Source: Candidatus Nitricoxidivorans perseverans
Lineage (GTDB): Bacteria; Pseudomonadota; Gammaproteobacteria; Burkholderiales; Rhodocyclaceae
Assembly (NCBI GenBank): GCA_030246985.1
Contig: CP107246.1
Location: 1,366,282 to 1,430,281, forward strand
DNA: 64,000 bases
Direction: 5' to 3'
This document shows positions 15,804-23,971 of the stretch, piece after piece (within the stretch, counting starts at the first letter, position 1; every line of letters begins with the position of its first letter). The translations under genes were made by a program, and so were the position numbers. Under the pieces are notes generated by a model. It was given only the letters and a program-made list of their open reading frames with translations. It was not told the origin of the DNA and searched no databases.

Positions 15804-17068
15804 GCATCTCCTGGCTCGCCGACAAGATCGAGCAGTGGCCGACCGACCGGCTCGTGCCCTATGCCCGGAACGCGCGCACCCACACCGATTCGCAGGTGGC
15901 GCAGATCGCGGCCTCGATTGCGGAATTTGGATTCACCAATCCCATCCTCGCCGGCAGCGACGGCGTAATCGTTGCCGGGCACGGTCGATTGGCCGCCGCT
16001 CAGAAGCTTGGGCTAGAAACGGTGCCGGTGGTGGTGCTCGACCACCTGACGCCAACCCAGCGCCGGGCGCTGGTGATCGCGGATAACCGCATCGCCGAGA
16101 ACGCCGGCTGGGACGAGGCGATGCTGCAGGTGGAATTGGCAGCCCTGCAGGATGACGACTTCGATCTGACCCTGACCGGTTTCGACGCCGATGCCCTGGC
16201 TGATCTGCTCGCCGGCGGCGAGACGACCACCGAGGGGCAGACCGACGAGGATGTGGCACCCGAGGTGCCGGAGACGCCGGTGTCACGACCGGGCGATGTC
16301 TGGATCTGTGGCGGGCACCGGGTGCTCTGCGGCGACGCCACCGATGCCGATGCCTACGCCACGGTGTTGGATGACGAGTTGGCCGGGATGGTGTTCACCG
16401 ACCCGCCCTACAACGTGAACTACGCCAACAACGCCAAGGACAAGATGCGCGGCAAGAACCGCGCGATCCTCAACGACAATCTCGGCGAGGGCTTTTACGA
16501 TTTCCTGCTGGCCGCGCTGACACCTGCTCTGGCGCACTGCCGTGGCGGCGTCTACGTGGCGATGTCATCCAGCGAACTGGATACGCTGCAATCCGCTTTC
16601 CGCGCTGCCGGCGGCCACTGGTCGACGTTTATCATCTGGGCGAAGAACACCTTCACCCTGGGGCGGGCTGACTACCAGCGTCAGTACGAGCCCATCCTCT
16701 ACGGCTGGCCGGAGGGTGGCGAGCGTCACTGGTGTGGTGATCGCGACCAGGGCGATGTTTGGCAGATCAAGAAACCGCAGAAGAACGATCTGCACCCAAC
16801 GATGAAACCAGTGGAACTGGTGGAACGGGCGATTCGCAACTCCAGCCGTCCGGGCGACGTGGTGCTCGACCCGTTCGGTGGATCCGGCAGCACGATGATT
16901 GCCGCCGAGAAGTCGGGGCGGCGGGCGCGGCTCATCGAGCTCGACCCAAAGTACGTCGATGTGATCGTGCGCCGCTGGCAGGATTTCAGCGGCGGTGAAG
17001 CCTCCCGGCTTGGGGATGGCGTCGCTTTCGATCAGGCGGCGAGTTCTTCTTCGACGATCTCGCAGTGA
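15800..17068 (+). CDS. ParB-domain / DNA methyltransferase fusion, second copy
   Basis: This 422-aa protein is paralogous to its neighbour across the ParB-like domain (VPYARNARTHTDSQVAQIAA) and the linker PETPVSRPGDVWICGGHRVL. The methyltransferase domain differs: it has DPPYNV near residue 203 and FGGSGST near residue 358. The DPPY form is typical of N6-adenine enzymes. The two genes could thus place two different marks. Its 3' end overlaps a minus-strand gene by 37 bp. Confidence 0.88.
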   Translation: MSISWLADKIEQWPTDRLVPYARNARTHTDSQVAQIAASIAEFGFTNPILAGSDGVIVAGHGRLAAAQKLGLETVPVVVLDHLTPTQRRALVIADNRIAENAGWDEAMLQVELAALQDDDFDLTLTGFDADALADLLAGGETTTEGQTDEDVAPEVPETPVSRPGDVWICGGHRVLCGDATDADAYATVLDDELAGMVFTDPPYNVNYANNAKDKMRGKNRAILNDNLGEGFYDFLLAALTPALAHCRGGVYVAMSSSELDTLQSAFRAAGGHWSTFIIWAKNTFTLGRADYQRQYEPILYGWPEGGERHWCGDRDQGDVWQIKKPQKNDLHPTMKPVELVERAIRNSSRPGDVVLDPFGGSGSTMIAAEKSGRRARLIELDPKYVDVIVRRWQDFSGGEASRLGDGVAFDQAASSSSTISQ

Positions 17069-17400
17069 ATCACAAAGCCCGTCAGGTAGGGCAGGCCCTT
17101 GGGGATGCCGTTTTCCTTGCTGGTCCGGCGGCCAATCGTCCACCCCATCCACCGCGTCACTGCGACGTCGATGGCCTGCTTGATGCTGTGGCCCCGCAGC
17201 ATCTCGTTCAGGACGTCGTCGGCAAAATGCCGGCCGTGGCGGCTGTCGAGGAAGACCCTGGCCGATTCGAGGGGCTGGCAGGTGGCGTCCGAGATCGCGG
17301 TCATCGCGATGGGCCAAGCGGCTTGGGCGTCGTTGTTCATCGTGCCCCAAAAGCCCCAGGCATCGTTTTGGGTGGCGGGGATTTGCTTGGTGGTGGTCAT
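17032..17400 (-). CDS. Small uncharacterised phage protein
   Basis: This 122-aa protein starts at ATG 17400 behind GAAGGAG. The longer frame starting at 17487 only reads through the upstream 31-bp element. It contains NNDAQAAWPIAMTAISDAT and a helical segment FADDVLNEMLRGHSIKQAID. No domain is recognised. It is the promoter-distal gene of the minus-strand group, with its own 31-bp element 36 bp before the ATG. Confidence 0.6.
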   Translation of the reverse strand: MTTTKQIPATQNDAWGFWGTMNNDAQAAWPIAMTAISDATCQPLESARVFLDSRHGRHFADDVLNEMLRGHSIKQAIDVAVTRWMGWTIGRRTSKENGIPKGLPYLTGFVIHCEIVEEELAA

Positions 17401-17436
17401 CGTTGTCTCCTTCGGGTTGATCGTTGCGACACCCGT

Positions 17437-17467
17437 ATGAACGCGCTGTTCGATTGAGAAGCCAAGC
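17437..17467 (-). repeat. 31-bp upstream element, copy A
   Basis: Read on the minus strand: GCTTGGCTTC, six free bases, GAACAGCGCGTTCAT. It lies 36 bp upstream of the ATG at 17400. A promoter reading is TTGGCT-N17-GTTCAT. The frame through it encodes an LGFxxEQRVH peptide in phase with the downstream gene in this copy. Confidence 0.75.
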
Positions 17468-17483
17468 GCTTTCTGCATCATTT

Positions 17484-17816
17484 TCAACCCTCGATGGCAA
17501 TGCCGACGTAACGCCCGTAGGCGCTGCCCGAGGGGTCGACGTACAGGGTCTTGCGATTCTCGGCCTTGACTTCGACGACGTGCCGTGTGGTCTGGTCGGG
17601 GTACCCGCCTTTGCCGGCCAGCCAGTCACGATCCTGCAGCAGCGTGTTGGCGAAGACATCGTACTCGGCAGTGGTCAATTCGCGGGTTTCGCTGATCACC
17701 ACCGGCTCCGGGCGTTCGTCGTAGGGCGTGGCCGCCAGCACCTCCTGCAGGTCGACCGGCTTGCGGGTGAAACGGACACGGAGATGGTTGGCGTGGTTGC
17801 TGATTTCGGTGGTCAT
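17484..17816 (-). CDS. Small uncharacterised phage protein
   Basis: This 110-aa protein starts at ATG 17816 behind CAGGAGC. It is beta-rich with RVRFTRKPVDLQEVLAATPY, YDVFANTLLQDRDWLAGKGG and a C-terminus SAYGRYVGIAIEG. No family is recognised. A 31-bp element lies 34 bp upstream. Confidence 0.6.
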   Translation of the reverse strand: MTTEISNHANHLRVRFTRKPVDLQEVLAATPYDERPEPVVISETRELTTAEYDVFANTLLQDRDWLAGKGGYPDQTTRHVVEVKAENRKTLYVDPSGSAYGRYVGIAIEG

Positions 17817-17850
17817 GGCGGTTGCTCCTGGTTGCGTTGATGACGCTCGT

Positions 17851-17881
17851 ATGAACGCGCTGTTCAATCGGGAAGCCAAGC
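17851..17881 (-). repeat. 31-bp upstream element, copy B
   Basis: The invariant arms are identical to copy A, with a different six-base spacer. The element lies 34 bp before the ATG at 17816. The LGFxxEQRVH frame here is not in phase with the downstream gene, which argues against a conserved peptide. Confidence 0.75.
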
Positions 17882-17935
17882 TATTTCAGGGATCGCTTTG
17901 GGGTGGCGTGGATATGCCGCCACCCCATCTCGAAT

Positions 17936-18484
17936 TCAACCGACGCGGTAGATGCGCTCGCCACCCTCGGGCTTTTCCGAGGTGATGGTGAGCCCGAGTT
18001 TCTTCTTGAATGCCCCGGCAAAGGTGCCGCGCACCGTGTGCGCCTGCCAGCCGGTGGCCGCGCAGATCTGGTTGATGGTGGCCCCTTCCGGTCGCTGCAG
18101 CATCTGGATCACGGCGGCCTGCTTGCTGTTCTCGCGGGTGCGGGGCTTGCCCTCGACGCCCACCTTGAGCAGGCGCTTGGCCGCGTCCTGTTTTTCTTGC
18201 GCCCAGTTGGCCTCTGCGGCCGACACGGCGGCCTCGACCTCGGGGTCGGGGTGAAGGGTGGCCGGCGTCGGCCGGGCGCGCCCCATGGCGTCGTAGCCCT
18301 CGGCGGCGACGAACCAGTCGGTGCTGTCGCGGGTGATCAGGGCCTTGTTGAACAGACCCTCCAGCACCTTGGTGCGGGCACCGCCTTTGATGTTGTCGGG
18401 GAACCATTCGATCTTGCCGCCAGTGTGCGCGATGGCGTAGGCGAGGATGGCGTGCTGGGCAGGGGTCAGTTGGATGGTGGTCAT
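17936..18484 (-). CDS. DUF3489 domain protein
   Basis: This 182-aa protein starts at ATG 18484 behind GAAGGAG. The C-terminal ~70 residues (KQAAVIQMLQRPEGATINQI, ATGWQAHTVRGTFAGAFKKK, LGLTITSEK) are the DUF3489 winged-helix-like domain. The N-terminal part (LTPAQHAILAYAIAHTGGKI) is a second helical region. It probably binds DNA in phage gene control; the target is unknown. Confidence 0.82.
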   Translation of the reverse strand: MTTIQLTPAQHAILAYAIAHTGGKIEWFPDNIKGGARTKVLEGLFNKALITRDSTDWFVAAEGYDAMGRARPTPATLHPDPEVEAAVSAAEANWAQEKQDAAKRLLKVGVEGKPRTRENSKQAAVIQMLQRPEGATINQICAATGWQAHTVRGTFAGAFKKKLGLTITSEKPEGGERIYRVG

Positions 18485-18518
18485 TTGATGCTCCTTCGTG
18501 GTGGTTGATGGTCTGGTC

Positions 18519-18549
18519 ATGAACGCGCTGTTCGCGAGTGAAGCCAAGC
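18519..18549 (-). repeat. 31-bp upstream element, copy C
   Basis: The arms are identical to copies A and B. It lies 34 bp upstream of the DUF3489 ATG at 18484. The peptide frame is out of phase with the gene. Confidence 0.75.
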
Positions 18550-18565
18550 GACTTCTGCTTCTTTC

Positions 18566-18754
18566 TCAGTCCTGCTTTGCGGCCTGCCGTCCTGCCTCGT
18601 AAGCGGCCAGCAGAGCGCTCTTGACGGCCCAGACGCTGACGTCGTGGAAGTCCAGACGGTCGCTGTGGCGGGTTTCCAGGGTTTCGATGAAGAGGTGATC
18701 CAGCGCGATCTGCTTCAGTTGCTGGTCGAGGTCTTTGGCGGCTTGCTTGGTCAT
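18566..18754 (-). CDS. DUF6900-like small protein
   Basis: This 62-aa helical protein has its start placed at ATG 18754, with AAGGTG six bases ahead; a GTG at 18763 is the alternative. It contains LKQIALDHLFIETLETRHSD and LDFHDVSVWAVKSALLAAYE, the DUF6900 pattern. It is the first gene of the minus-strand group and has its own 31-bp element 35 bp upstream. Confidence 0.68.
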   Translation of the reverse strand: MTKQAAKDLDQQLKQIALDHLFIETLETRHSDRLDFHDVSVWAVKSALLAAYEAGRQAAKQD

Positions 18755-18789
18755 GTTTTTCACCTTGTGGCGTCGTTGATGGTGATGTC

Positions 18790-18820
18790 ATGAACGCGCT
18801 GTTCCAGAGAGAAGCCAAGC
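18790..18820 (-). repeat. 31-bp upstream element, copy D
   Basis: The arms are identical to copies A-C. It lies 35 bp upstream of the ATG at 18754 and about 40 bp from the divergent terminase small-subunit gene. The peptide frame hits a stop before the gene, so a coding role for the element is unlikely in this copy. Confidence 0.75.
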
Positions 18821-18859
18821 TGAATCTGAACTGGGCCGCACCAATGCTTGATGGAGATC

Positions 18860-19390
18860 ATGGGACTGTCGATTCGCGCCTATGCCCGGCACCGAGGGGT
18901 GTCGGACACCGCTGTGCACAAGGCCATTCGTGCCGGGCGGATCACGCCGGAGGCCGATGGCAGCATCGATCCGGACAAGGCCGACCGGGACTGGGCGAAG
19001 AATTCCGACACGCCCAAGGAGGGCACCAAGCGCCGGGCTAAAACGGTCGCGGTCAAGGAACCTGCCGGCGAGCCGGTTGCTCCGGCATTGAATGCCGGTG
19101 GTACGTCGCTGCTACAGGCCCGCACCGTGAACGAGGTGGTCAAGGCGCAGACGAACAAGGTGCGACTGGCCAGACTCAAGGGCGAACTGGTCGACCGGCC
19201 TCAGGCCATCGCCCACGTTTTCAAGCTGGCACGTTCCGAGCGCGATGCGTGGCTCAACTGGCCAGCACGCATCTCGGGCCAGATGGCATCGAAGCTCGGC
19301 GTCGATGCTCACACACTGCACGTCGCGCTGGAGACCGCCGTGCGGGAACACTTGCAGGAATTGGGCGACGTTCGCCCTCGGGTGGATTGA
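18860..19390 (+). CDS. Phage terminase small subunit-like protein
   Basis: This 176-aa protein has an N-terminal Nu1-type HTH (MGLSIRAYARHRGVSDTAVH) followed by a charged linker and helices ending in HVALETAVREHLQELGDV. ATG 18860 is preferred because GGAG precedes it, though spacing is short; ATG 18851 and TTG 18848 are in frame. It would recognise phage DNA for packaging and partner the large subunit, whose ATG overlaps its stop (TGATG). Confidence 0.75.
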   Translation: MGLSIRAYARHRGVSDTAVHKAIRAGRITPEADGSIDPDKADRDWAKNSDTPKEGTKRRAKTVAVKEPAGEPVAPALNAGGTSLLQARTVNEVVKAQTNKVRLARLKGELVDRPQAIAHVFKLARSERDAWLNWPARISGQMASKLGVDAHTLHVALETAVREHLQELGDVRPRVD

Positions 19391-21354
19391 TGCTGGATGC
19401 AGATTACGAAGGCGGGTTCGACATCGAGCGCGCCTGGCGGGAGGGGCTGACGCCCGATCCCTTGCTCACGGTGTCCGAGTGGTCAGATCGCCACCGGATG
19501 CTGTCCAGCAAAGCATCCGCCGAGCCGGGCCGCTGGCGTACCAGCCGCACGCCGTACTTGAAGGCGATCATGGACTGCCTGTCGCCGATGTCGGCGGTCG
19601 AGCGGATCGTGTTCATGAAGGCGGCGCAGCTGGGCGCGACCGAGATGGGCAACAACTGGATCGGCTACGTGATCCATCACGCGCCCGGGCCGATGATGGC
19701 TGTGTCGCCCACGGTGGAAATGGCGAAGCGCAATTCCAAGCAGCGGATCGACCCGCTGATCGAGGAATCGCCGGTGCTGGCCGAACTGATTGCGCCGGCC
19801 CGCAGTCGCGATGCCGGCAACACGATTCTGGCGAAGGAGTTTCGCGGCGGCGTGCTGGTGATGACGGGCGCGAACAGCGCCGTCGGCCTGCGCTCGATGC
19901 CGGTGCGCTACCTGTTCCTGGACGAGGTCGATGGTTACCCGTCCGACGTCGATGGCGAGGGCGATGCGATCTCGCTTGCTGAGGCGCGCACCCGCACCTT
20001 CGCCCGGCGCAAGATTTTCATTGTCTCGACGCCGACCATCGCGGGTGCCAGCAGCATCGAGCGGGAGTACGAGGCCAGTGACCAGCGCCACTACTTCCTG
20101 CCGTGCCCGCATTGCTCGCATCGGCAGTGGCTGCGCTTCGAGCAGCTGCGTTGGGAGAAGGGGCAACCGGAGACGGCGGCCTACGTGTGCGAGGCGTGCG
20201 ACGAGCCCATCCCGGAGCAGCACAAGACCTGGATGCTGGAGCACGGCGAATGGCGTGCGCTGGTTCCCGAGAACGGAGCCAAGACGGCGGGCTTCCACCT
20301 CTCGTCGCTGTATAGCCCGGTGGGCTGGCGCAGTTGGCGGGAGATCGCCGCTGCCTGGGAGAGTGCAGTGAACAAGGAATCGGGATCGGCGGCAGCCATC
20401 AAGACTTTCAAGAACACAGAGCTGGGCGAGACCTGGGTCGAGGAAGGCGAAGCACCCGACTGGCAGCGACTCATCGAGCGGCGCGAGGATTATCTGCCGG
20501 GGCGCGTCCCTGTCGGCGGTCTGCTGCTGGTCGGCGGGGCCGACGTGCAGAAGGATCGCATCGAGGCATCGATCTGGGCCTTCGGGCGGGGCAAAGAGTC
20601 CTGGCTCGTCGAACACCGCGTGCTGATGGGCGATACCGCCCGCGACGCGGTGTGGAAGCGGCTCGGAGAGCTGATCGCCGAAACGTGGTCGCACGAGTCT
20701 GGCGCGCAGTTGCCGCTCGCACGATTCGCCCTGGATACGGGTTTCGCCACGCAGGAGGCCTATACCTTCGTGCGGCTGGTACGCGATCCACGCGTGATGG
20801 CGGTCAAGGGTGTGCCCAAGGGCGCGGCCCTGGTCGGCACGCCGACGGCGGTCGATCTTTCGCAGGGTGGCAAGAAGCTGCGGCGCGGCATCAAGGTGTT
20901 CTCGGTCGCGGTCGGCATCGCCAAGCTGGAGTTCTACAACAACCTGCGCAAGGCGGCAGATGTGCTGGAGGACGGCGCCACCCTGCGTTACCCCACCGGC
21001 TTCGTGCATCTGCCCAAAGTTGATGCCGAATTCGTGCAGCAGTTGTGCGCCGAGCAGCTGATCACCCGGCGTGACCGCAATGGCTTCGCCATCCGCGAGT
21101 GGCAGAAGATGCGCGAACGCAACGAAGCCCTGGACTGCTACGTGTATGCCCGCGCGGCGGCGAGTGCAGCCGGCCTCGACCGCTTCGAGGAACGGCACTG
21201 GCGTGAACTGGAACGACAGATCGGACTCTCGCCGCCAGGCGATCCCGATCCGCAAATTGAACAACCCACTGAGGCCACCCAACGCGGTGGCCTCGCTGTT
21301 TCTGGAACCCCGAGAACGGGCCGGCGCGTCATCCGCAGCCGCTGGTTCGGCTGA
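19390..21354 (+). CDS. Terminase large subunit, lambda GpA type
   Basis: This 654-aa protein has an ATPase domain with Walker-A-like KAAQLGATEMGNN near residue 80 and Walker B YLFLDEVDGYP near residue 175. A zinc-finger-like CPHCSHRQWLRF / CEACDEP lies mid-protein, and a nuclease region with FALDTGFATQEAY follows. It cuts and translocates phage DNA into proheads. The last ~25 codons carry a perfect 9-bp hairpin (21271-21294), unusual in a coding end. Confidence 0.93.
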   Translation: MLDADYEGGFDIERAWREGLTPDPLLTVSEWSDRHRMLSSKASAEPGRWRTSRTPYLKAIMDCLSPMSAVERIVFMKAAQLGATEMGNNWIGYVIHHAPGPMMAVSPTVEMAKRNSKQRIDPLIEESPVLAELIAPARSRDAGNTILAKEFRGGVLVMTGANSAVGLRSMPVRYLFLDEVDGYPSDVDGEGDAISLAEARTRTFARRKIFIVSTPTIAGASSIEREYEASDQRHYFLPCPHCSHRQWLRFEQLRWEKGQPETAAYVCEACDEPIPEQHKTWMLEHGEWRALVPENGAKTAGFHLSSLYSPVGWRSWREIAAAWESAVNKESGSAAAIKTFKNTELGETWVEEGEAPDWQRLIERREDYLPGRVPVGGLLLVGGADVQKDRIEASIWAFGRGKESWLVEHRVLMGDTARDAVWKRLGELIAETWSHESGAQLPLARFALDTGFATQEAYTFVRLVRDPRVMAVKGVPKGAALVGTPTAVDLSQGGKKLRRGIKVFSVAVGIAKLEFYNNLRKAADVLEDGATLRYPTGFVHLPKVDAEFVQQLCAEQLITRRDRNGFAIREWQKMRERNEALDCYVYARAAASAAGLDRFEERHWRELERQIGLSPPGDPDPQIEQPTEATQRGGLAVSGTPRTGRRVIRSRWFG

Positions 21355-21378
21355 TTACCACCACTGGAGAACCCTACC

Positions 21379-21870
21379 ATGAGTCTGCAAACCCAACTCA
21401 ACAGCTTCGTCCTGCGCGTCGCCGAGGAATTCAACACCGTCAAGGGACGCACCGGCACGCTGACCGCGCTGACCACCACCGACAAGTCGAGCCTGGTGGC
21501 GGCGATCAACGAACTGAAAGCCGCGATCATCACGGCGGTAGCCATCGACGACCTGACGATTGCCACGACCAGCACCTACTCCTCGTCGAAAATCGTCTCG
21601 GTACTCGACGCCCTCAAAGCCGACATCCTGGGCGGTGCCGATCCAGCCTACGACACCCTGCTGGAACTCCAGCAAGCGTTGCAGAACGACCAGACCGGCA
21701 TCGCCGCGCTCACTGCCGCCATCGACAAACGCGTGCGCTTCGATGCGGCGCAAACGCTGACGGTACCAGAGCAACAGCAGGCCCGCGACAACATCGGCGC
21801 GGTCGCTTCCGCCGACATCGGCGACACCACCACCGACTTCGTGGCGATCTTCAACGCCGCCCTGGTGTAA
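21379..21870 (+). CDS. Tail-fibre-like phage protein
   Basis: This 163-aa protein contains the phage fibre signature DKSSLVAAINELKAAI and a coiled region LQQALQNDQTGIAALTAAID. The ending RVRFDAAQTLTVPEQQQARD plus NIGAVASADIGD is common at fibre tips. It sits between the terminase and gpW genes, an unusual place for a fibre component. Confidence 0.6.
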   Translation: MSLQTQLNSFVLRVAEEFNTVKGRTGTLTALTTTDKSSLVAAINELKAAIITAVAIDDLTIATTSTYSSSKIVSVLDALKADILGGADPAYDTLLELQQALQNDQTGIAALTAAIDKRVRFDAAQTLTVPEQQQARDNIGAVASADIGDTTTDFVAIFNAALV

Positions 21871-21873
21871 GTG

Positions 21874-22266
21874 ATGAGCCTCGTCGCGCAACTGTCGGCG
21901 CTCGCCACCCGTATCGGCACCGAGATCAAGGGGCTGATTCGCCCAGACCATCCCGGGCTTGCCCGGGCTTGGGCGAATTTCGGCTATGTGGGCGGGGCGA
22001 TCCAGCTTCGCGCCGCCTACAACGTTGCCTCGGTGACCCGCTTGGGAACCGGTCGCTACCGCATCGAGTTCGAGACGCCGTTTCCCGACGCCAAGTACTG
22101 CTGGGTCGCCACCGGCAGGAGCAATACCGCGACGGGAACTATCCGGTTCGCGGCGGCACGCGGCACGACCGACGGCAAGACCGCCGACACCCTCGAACTG
22201 GTCTGTACCAGTGCTGCGGCGTCGCTCGCCGACACGCCCGAGATCAGCCTGGTGGTCTATCGATGA
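21874..22266 (+). CDS. Tail-fibre-tip-like phage protein
   Basis: This 130-aa protein has a GTG at 21871 directly before the chosen ATG. The core RAWANFGYVGGAIQLRAAYN, ASVTRLGTGRYRIEFETPFP and KYCWVATGRSN matches a conserved C-terminal fibre domain found in many phage tail proteins, here without its long shaft. It probably works with the preceding gene product. The stop overlaps the gpW start by 4 bases. Confidence 0.6.
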   Translation: MSLVAQLSALATRIGTEIKGLIRPDHPGLARAWANFGYVGGAIQLRAAYNVASVTRLGTGRYRIEFETPFPDAKYCWVATGRSNTATGTIRFAAARGTTDGKTADTLELVCTSAAASLADTPEISLVVYR

Positions 22267-22493
22267 GCACGCCGACCTACACCGAGGTGCAGTTGCAGGC
22301 CCTGCGTGATGCGCTGGCCAAGGGCGAGAAGCGCGTGACCTTCGGCGACAAGACCGTCGAGTACCGCACCGTCGAGGAACTGAAGCAGGCCATCGCCGAG
22401 GTCGAAGCCGCGATGCACAAGGATGCCGTGGCCACCGGCCTGTATCCGCGTGCACCGCGCCAGATTCGGGTGACTACCGGAAAGGGCTTCTGA
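22263..22493 (+). CDS. gpW-like head-tail joining protein
   Basis: This 76-aa protein (YTEVQLQALRDALAKGEKRV, FGDKTVEYRTVEEL) matches the lambda gpW family in size and sequence pattern and has the classic position between terminase and portal. It closes the filled head before tail attachment. Its stop overlaps the portal ATG. Confidence 0.88.
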   Translation: MSTPTYTEVQLQALRDALAKGEKRVTFGDKTVEYRTVEELKQAIAEVEAAMHKDAVATGLYPRAPRQIRVTTGKGF

Positions 22494-23968
22494 TGGGCTG
22501 GTTCGGAACCATCAAACGCCGGGTCTTCGGCGGTACGCCCACCTACGACGGTGCAGGCTTCGGTCGGCGCACGCTCGCCTGGACGGTGGCCAACCCTGGC
22601 GCCGTGGCGGCACTCGCCTACACGCAGGAACAGCTTCGCGCCAAGAGCCGCGACCTCGTGCGGCGCAATGCCTGGGCGGCTGCCGGCATCGAGGCCTTCG
22701 TCGCCAACGCCATCGGTACCGGCATCAAGCCGCAGAGCATGGTGGAAGATGCTGCCCAACGCGAAGCCATCCAGCGTTTGTGGTGGGACTGGTGCGAGGG
22801 CGCCGATGCAGCGGGCCTCACCGATTTCTACGGGCTGCAGTCGCTTGCCTGCCGGGCCATGCTGGAGGGAGGCGAGGCGATTGTGCGACTGCGCTGGCGG
22901 CGTCCCGAGGACGGGCTGCCGGTAGCACTCCAAATTCAGGTGCTGGAGGCCGAGCACCTGCCGCTGGCGATGAACCGGGAGCTCGCCAACGGCAACGTCA
23001 TTCGCGCCGGCATCGAGTTCGACCGGCTCGGACGACGTGTGGCTTACCACCTCTATCGCTCGCATCCGAACGACGGAAGCCTCGGCCCAATGTCCGGGTC
23101 GGGTGGCGTCGAAACAGTTCGGGTGCCGGCAGAGGAAGTCGTCCATCTCTTCCGGCCGCTACGGCCCGGGCAGATCCGGGGTGAGCCATGGCTCGCCCGC
23201 GCCCTGGTGAAGCTGAACGAACTCGACCAGTACGACGACGCCGAACTGGTGCGCAAGAAGACCGCCGCCATGTTCGCGGGTTTCATCACCCGACTCGCCC
23301 CCGAGGACAACTTGATGGGCGAAGGACTATCGGACGCCAATGGTGTGGCGCTGGCCGGGCTCGAACCGGGCACCTTGCAAATTCTGGAGCCGGGCGAGGA
23401 CATCAAGTTCTCGGCCCCGGCCGATGTTGGCAGTTCCTATGCCGAGTTCATGCGCCAGCAGTTCCGGGCAGTGGCGGCCGCCATGGGCATCACCTACGAG
23501 ATGCTGACCGGCGATCTCACTCAGGTGAACTACTCCTCGATCCGCGCCGGCCTACTGGAGTTCCGCCGTCGCTGTGAAGTGATCCAGCACGGCGTGATCG
23601 TCCACCAAATGTGTCGCCCGATCTGGCGGGCCTGGATGGATCAGGCGGCGCTCGAAGGTTCGCTCGTGCTCCCCGGTTACAGCCGCCGTCGGCGTGACTA
23701 CCAAGTCGCCAAGTGGATTCCGCAGGGCTGGCAGTGGGTCGACCCGCAGAAGGAATTCAACGCCATGAAGCTCGCCATCCGTGCCGGACTCACGAGCCGT
23801 TCGGAGGCGATCTCGGCCTACGGCTACGACGCCGAGGATGTCGATCGGGAGATCGCGACTGATAACGCCCGTGCCGATGCATTGGGCCTCGTCTTCGATT
23901 CCGATCCACGGCACGACCAGGCACCGACGGTCGCGCCGCCTCCACAAACCGAACAACCAACGGAGTAA
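22493..23968 (+). CDS. Phage portal protein, lambda GpB family
   Basis: This 491-aa protein includes NPGAVAALAYTQEQLRAKSR, NAWAAAGIEAFVANAIGTGI and AAAMGITYEMLTGDLTQVNY followed by YSSIRAGLLEFRR. These are hallmarks of the lambda-type portal. It forms the dodecameric head vertex and DNA channel. Confidence 0.93.
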   Translation: MGWFGTIKRRVFGGTPTYDGAGFGRRTLAWTVANPGAVAALAYTQEQLRAKSRDLVRRNAWAAAGIEAFVANAIGTGIKPQSMVEDAAQREAIQRLWWDWCEGADAAGLTDFYGLQSLACRAMLEGGEAIVRLRWRRPEDGLPVALQIQVLEAEHLPLAMNRELANGNVIRAGIEFDRLGRRVAYHLYRSHPNDGSLGPMSGSGGVETVRVPAEEVVHLFRPLRPGQIRGEPWLARALVKLNELDQYDDAELVRKKTAAMFAGFITRLAPEDNLMGEGLSDANGVALAGLEPGTLQILEPGEDIKFSAPADVGSSYAEFMRQQFRAVAAAMGITYEMLTGDLTQVNYSSIRAGLLEFRRRCEVIQHGVIVHQMCRPIWRAWMDQAALEGSLVLPGYSRRRRDYQVAKWIPQGWQWVDPQKEFNAMKLAIRAGLTSRSEAISAYGYDAEDVDREIATDNARADALGLVFDSDPRHDQAPTVAPPPQTEQPTE

Positions 23969-23971
23969 TTC

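Noticed and set aside
17437-17467. 31-bp element as a conserved coded peptide (LGFxxEQRVH)
   Set aside because: The frame is in phase with the next gene only in copies A and E, is out of phase in B and C, and meets a stop in D; a DNA or RNA signal is more likely.
17437-18820. 31-bp elements as a CRISPR-like array
   Set aside because: Copies are 270-670 bp apart with genes between them, not regular spacers, and no cas genes are present.
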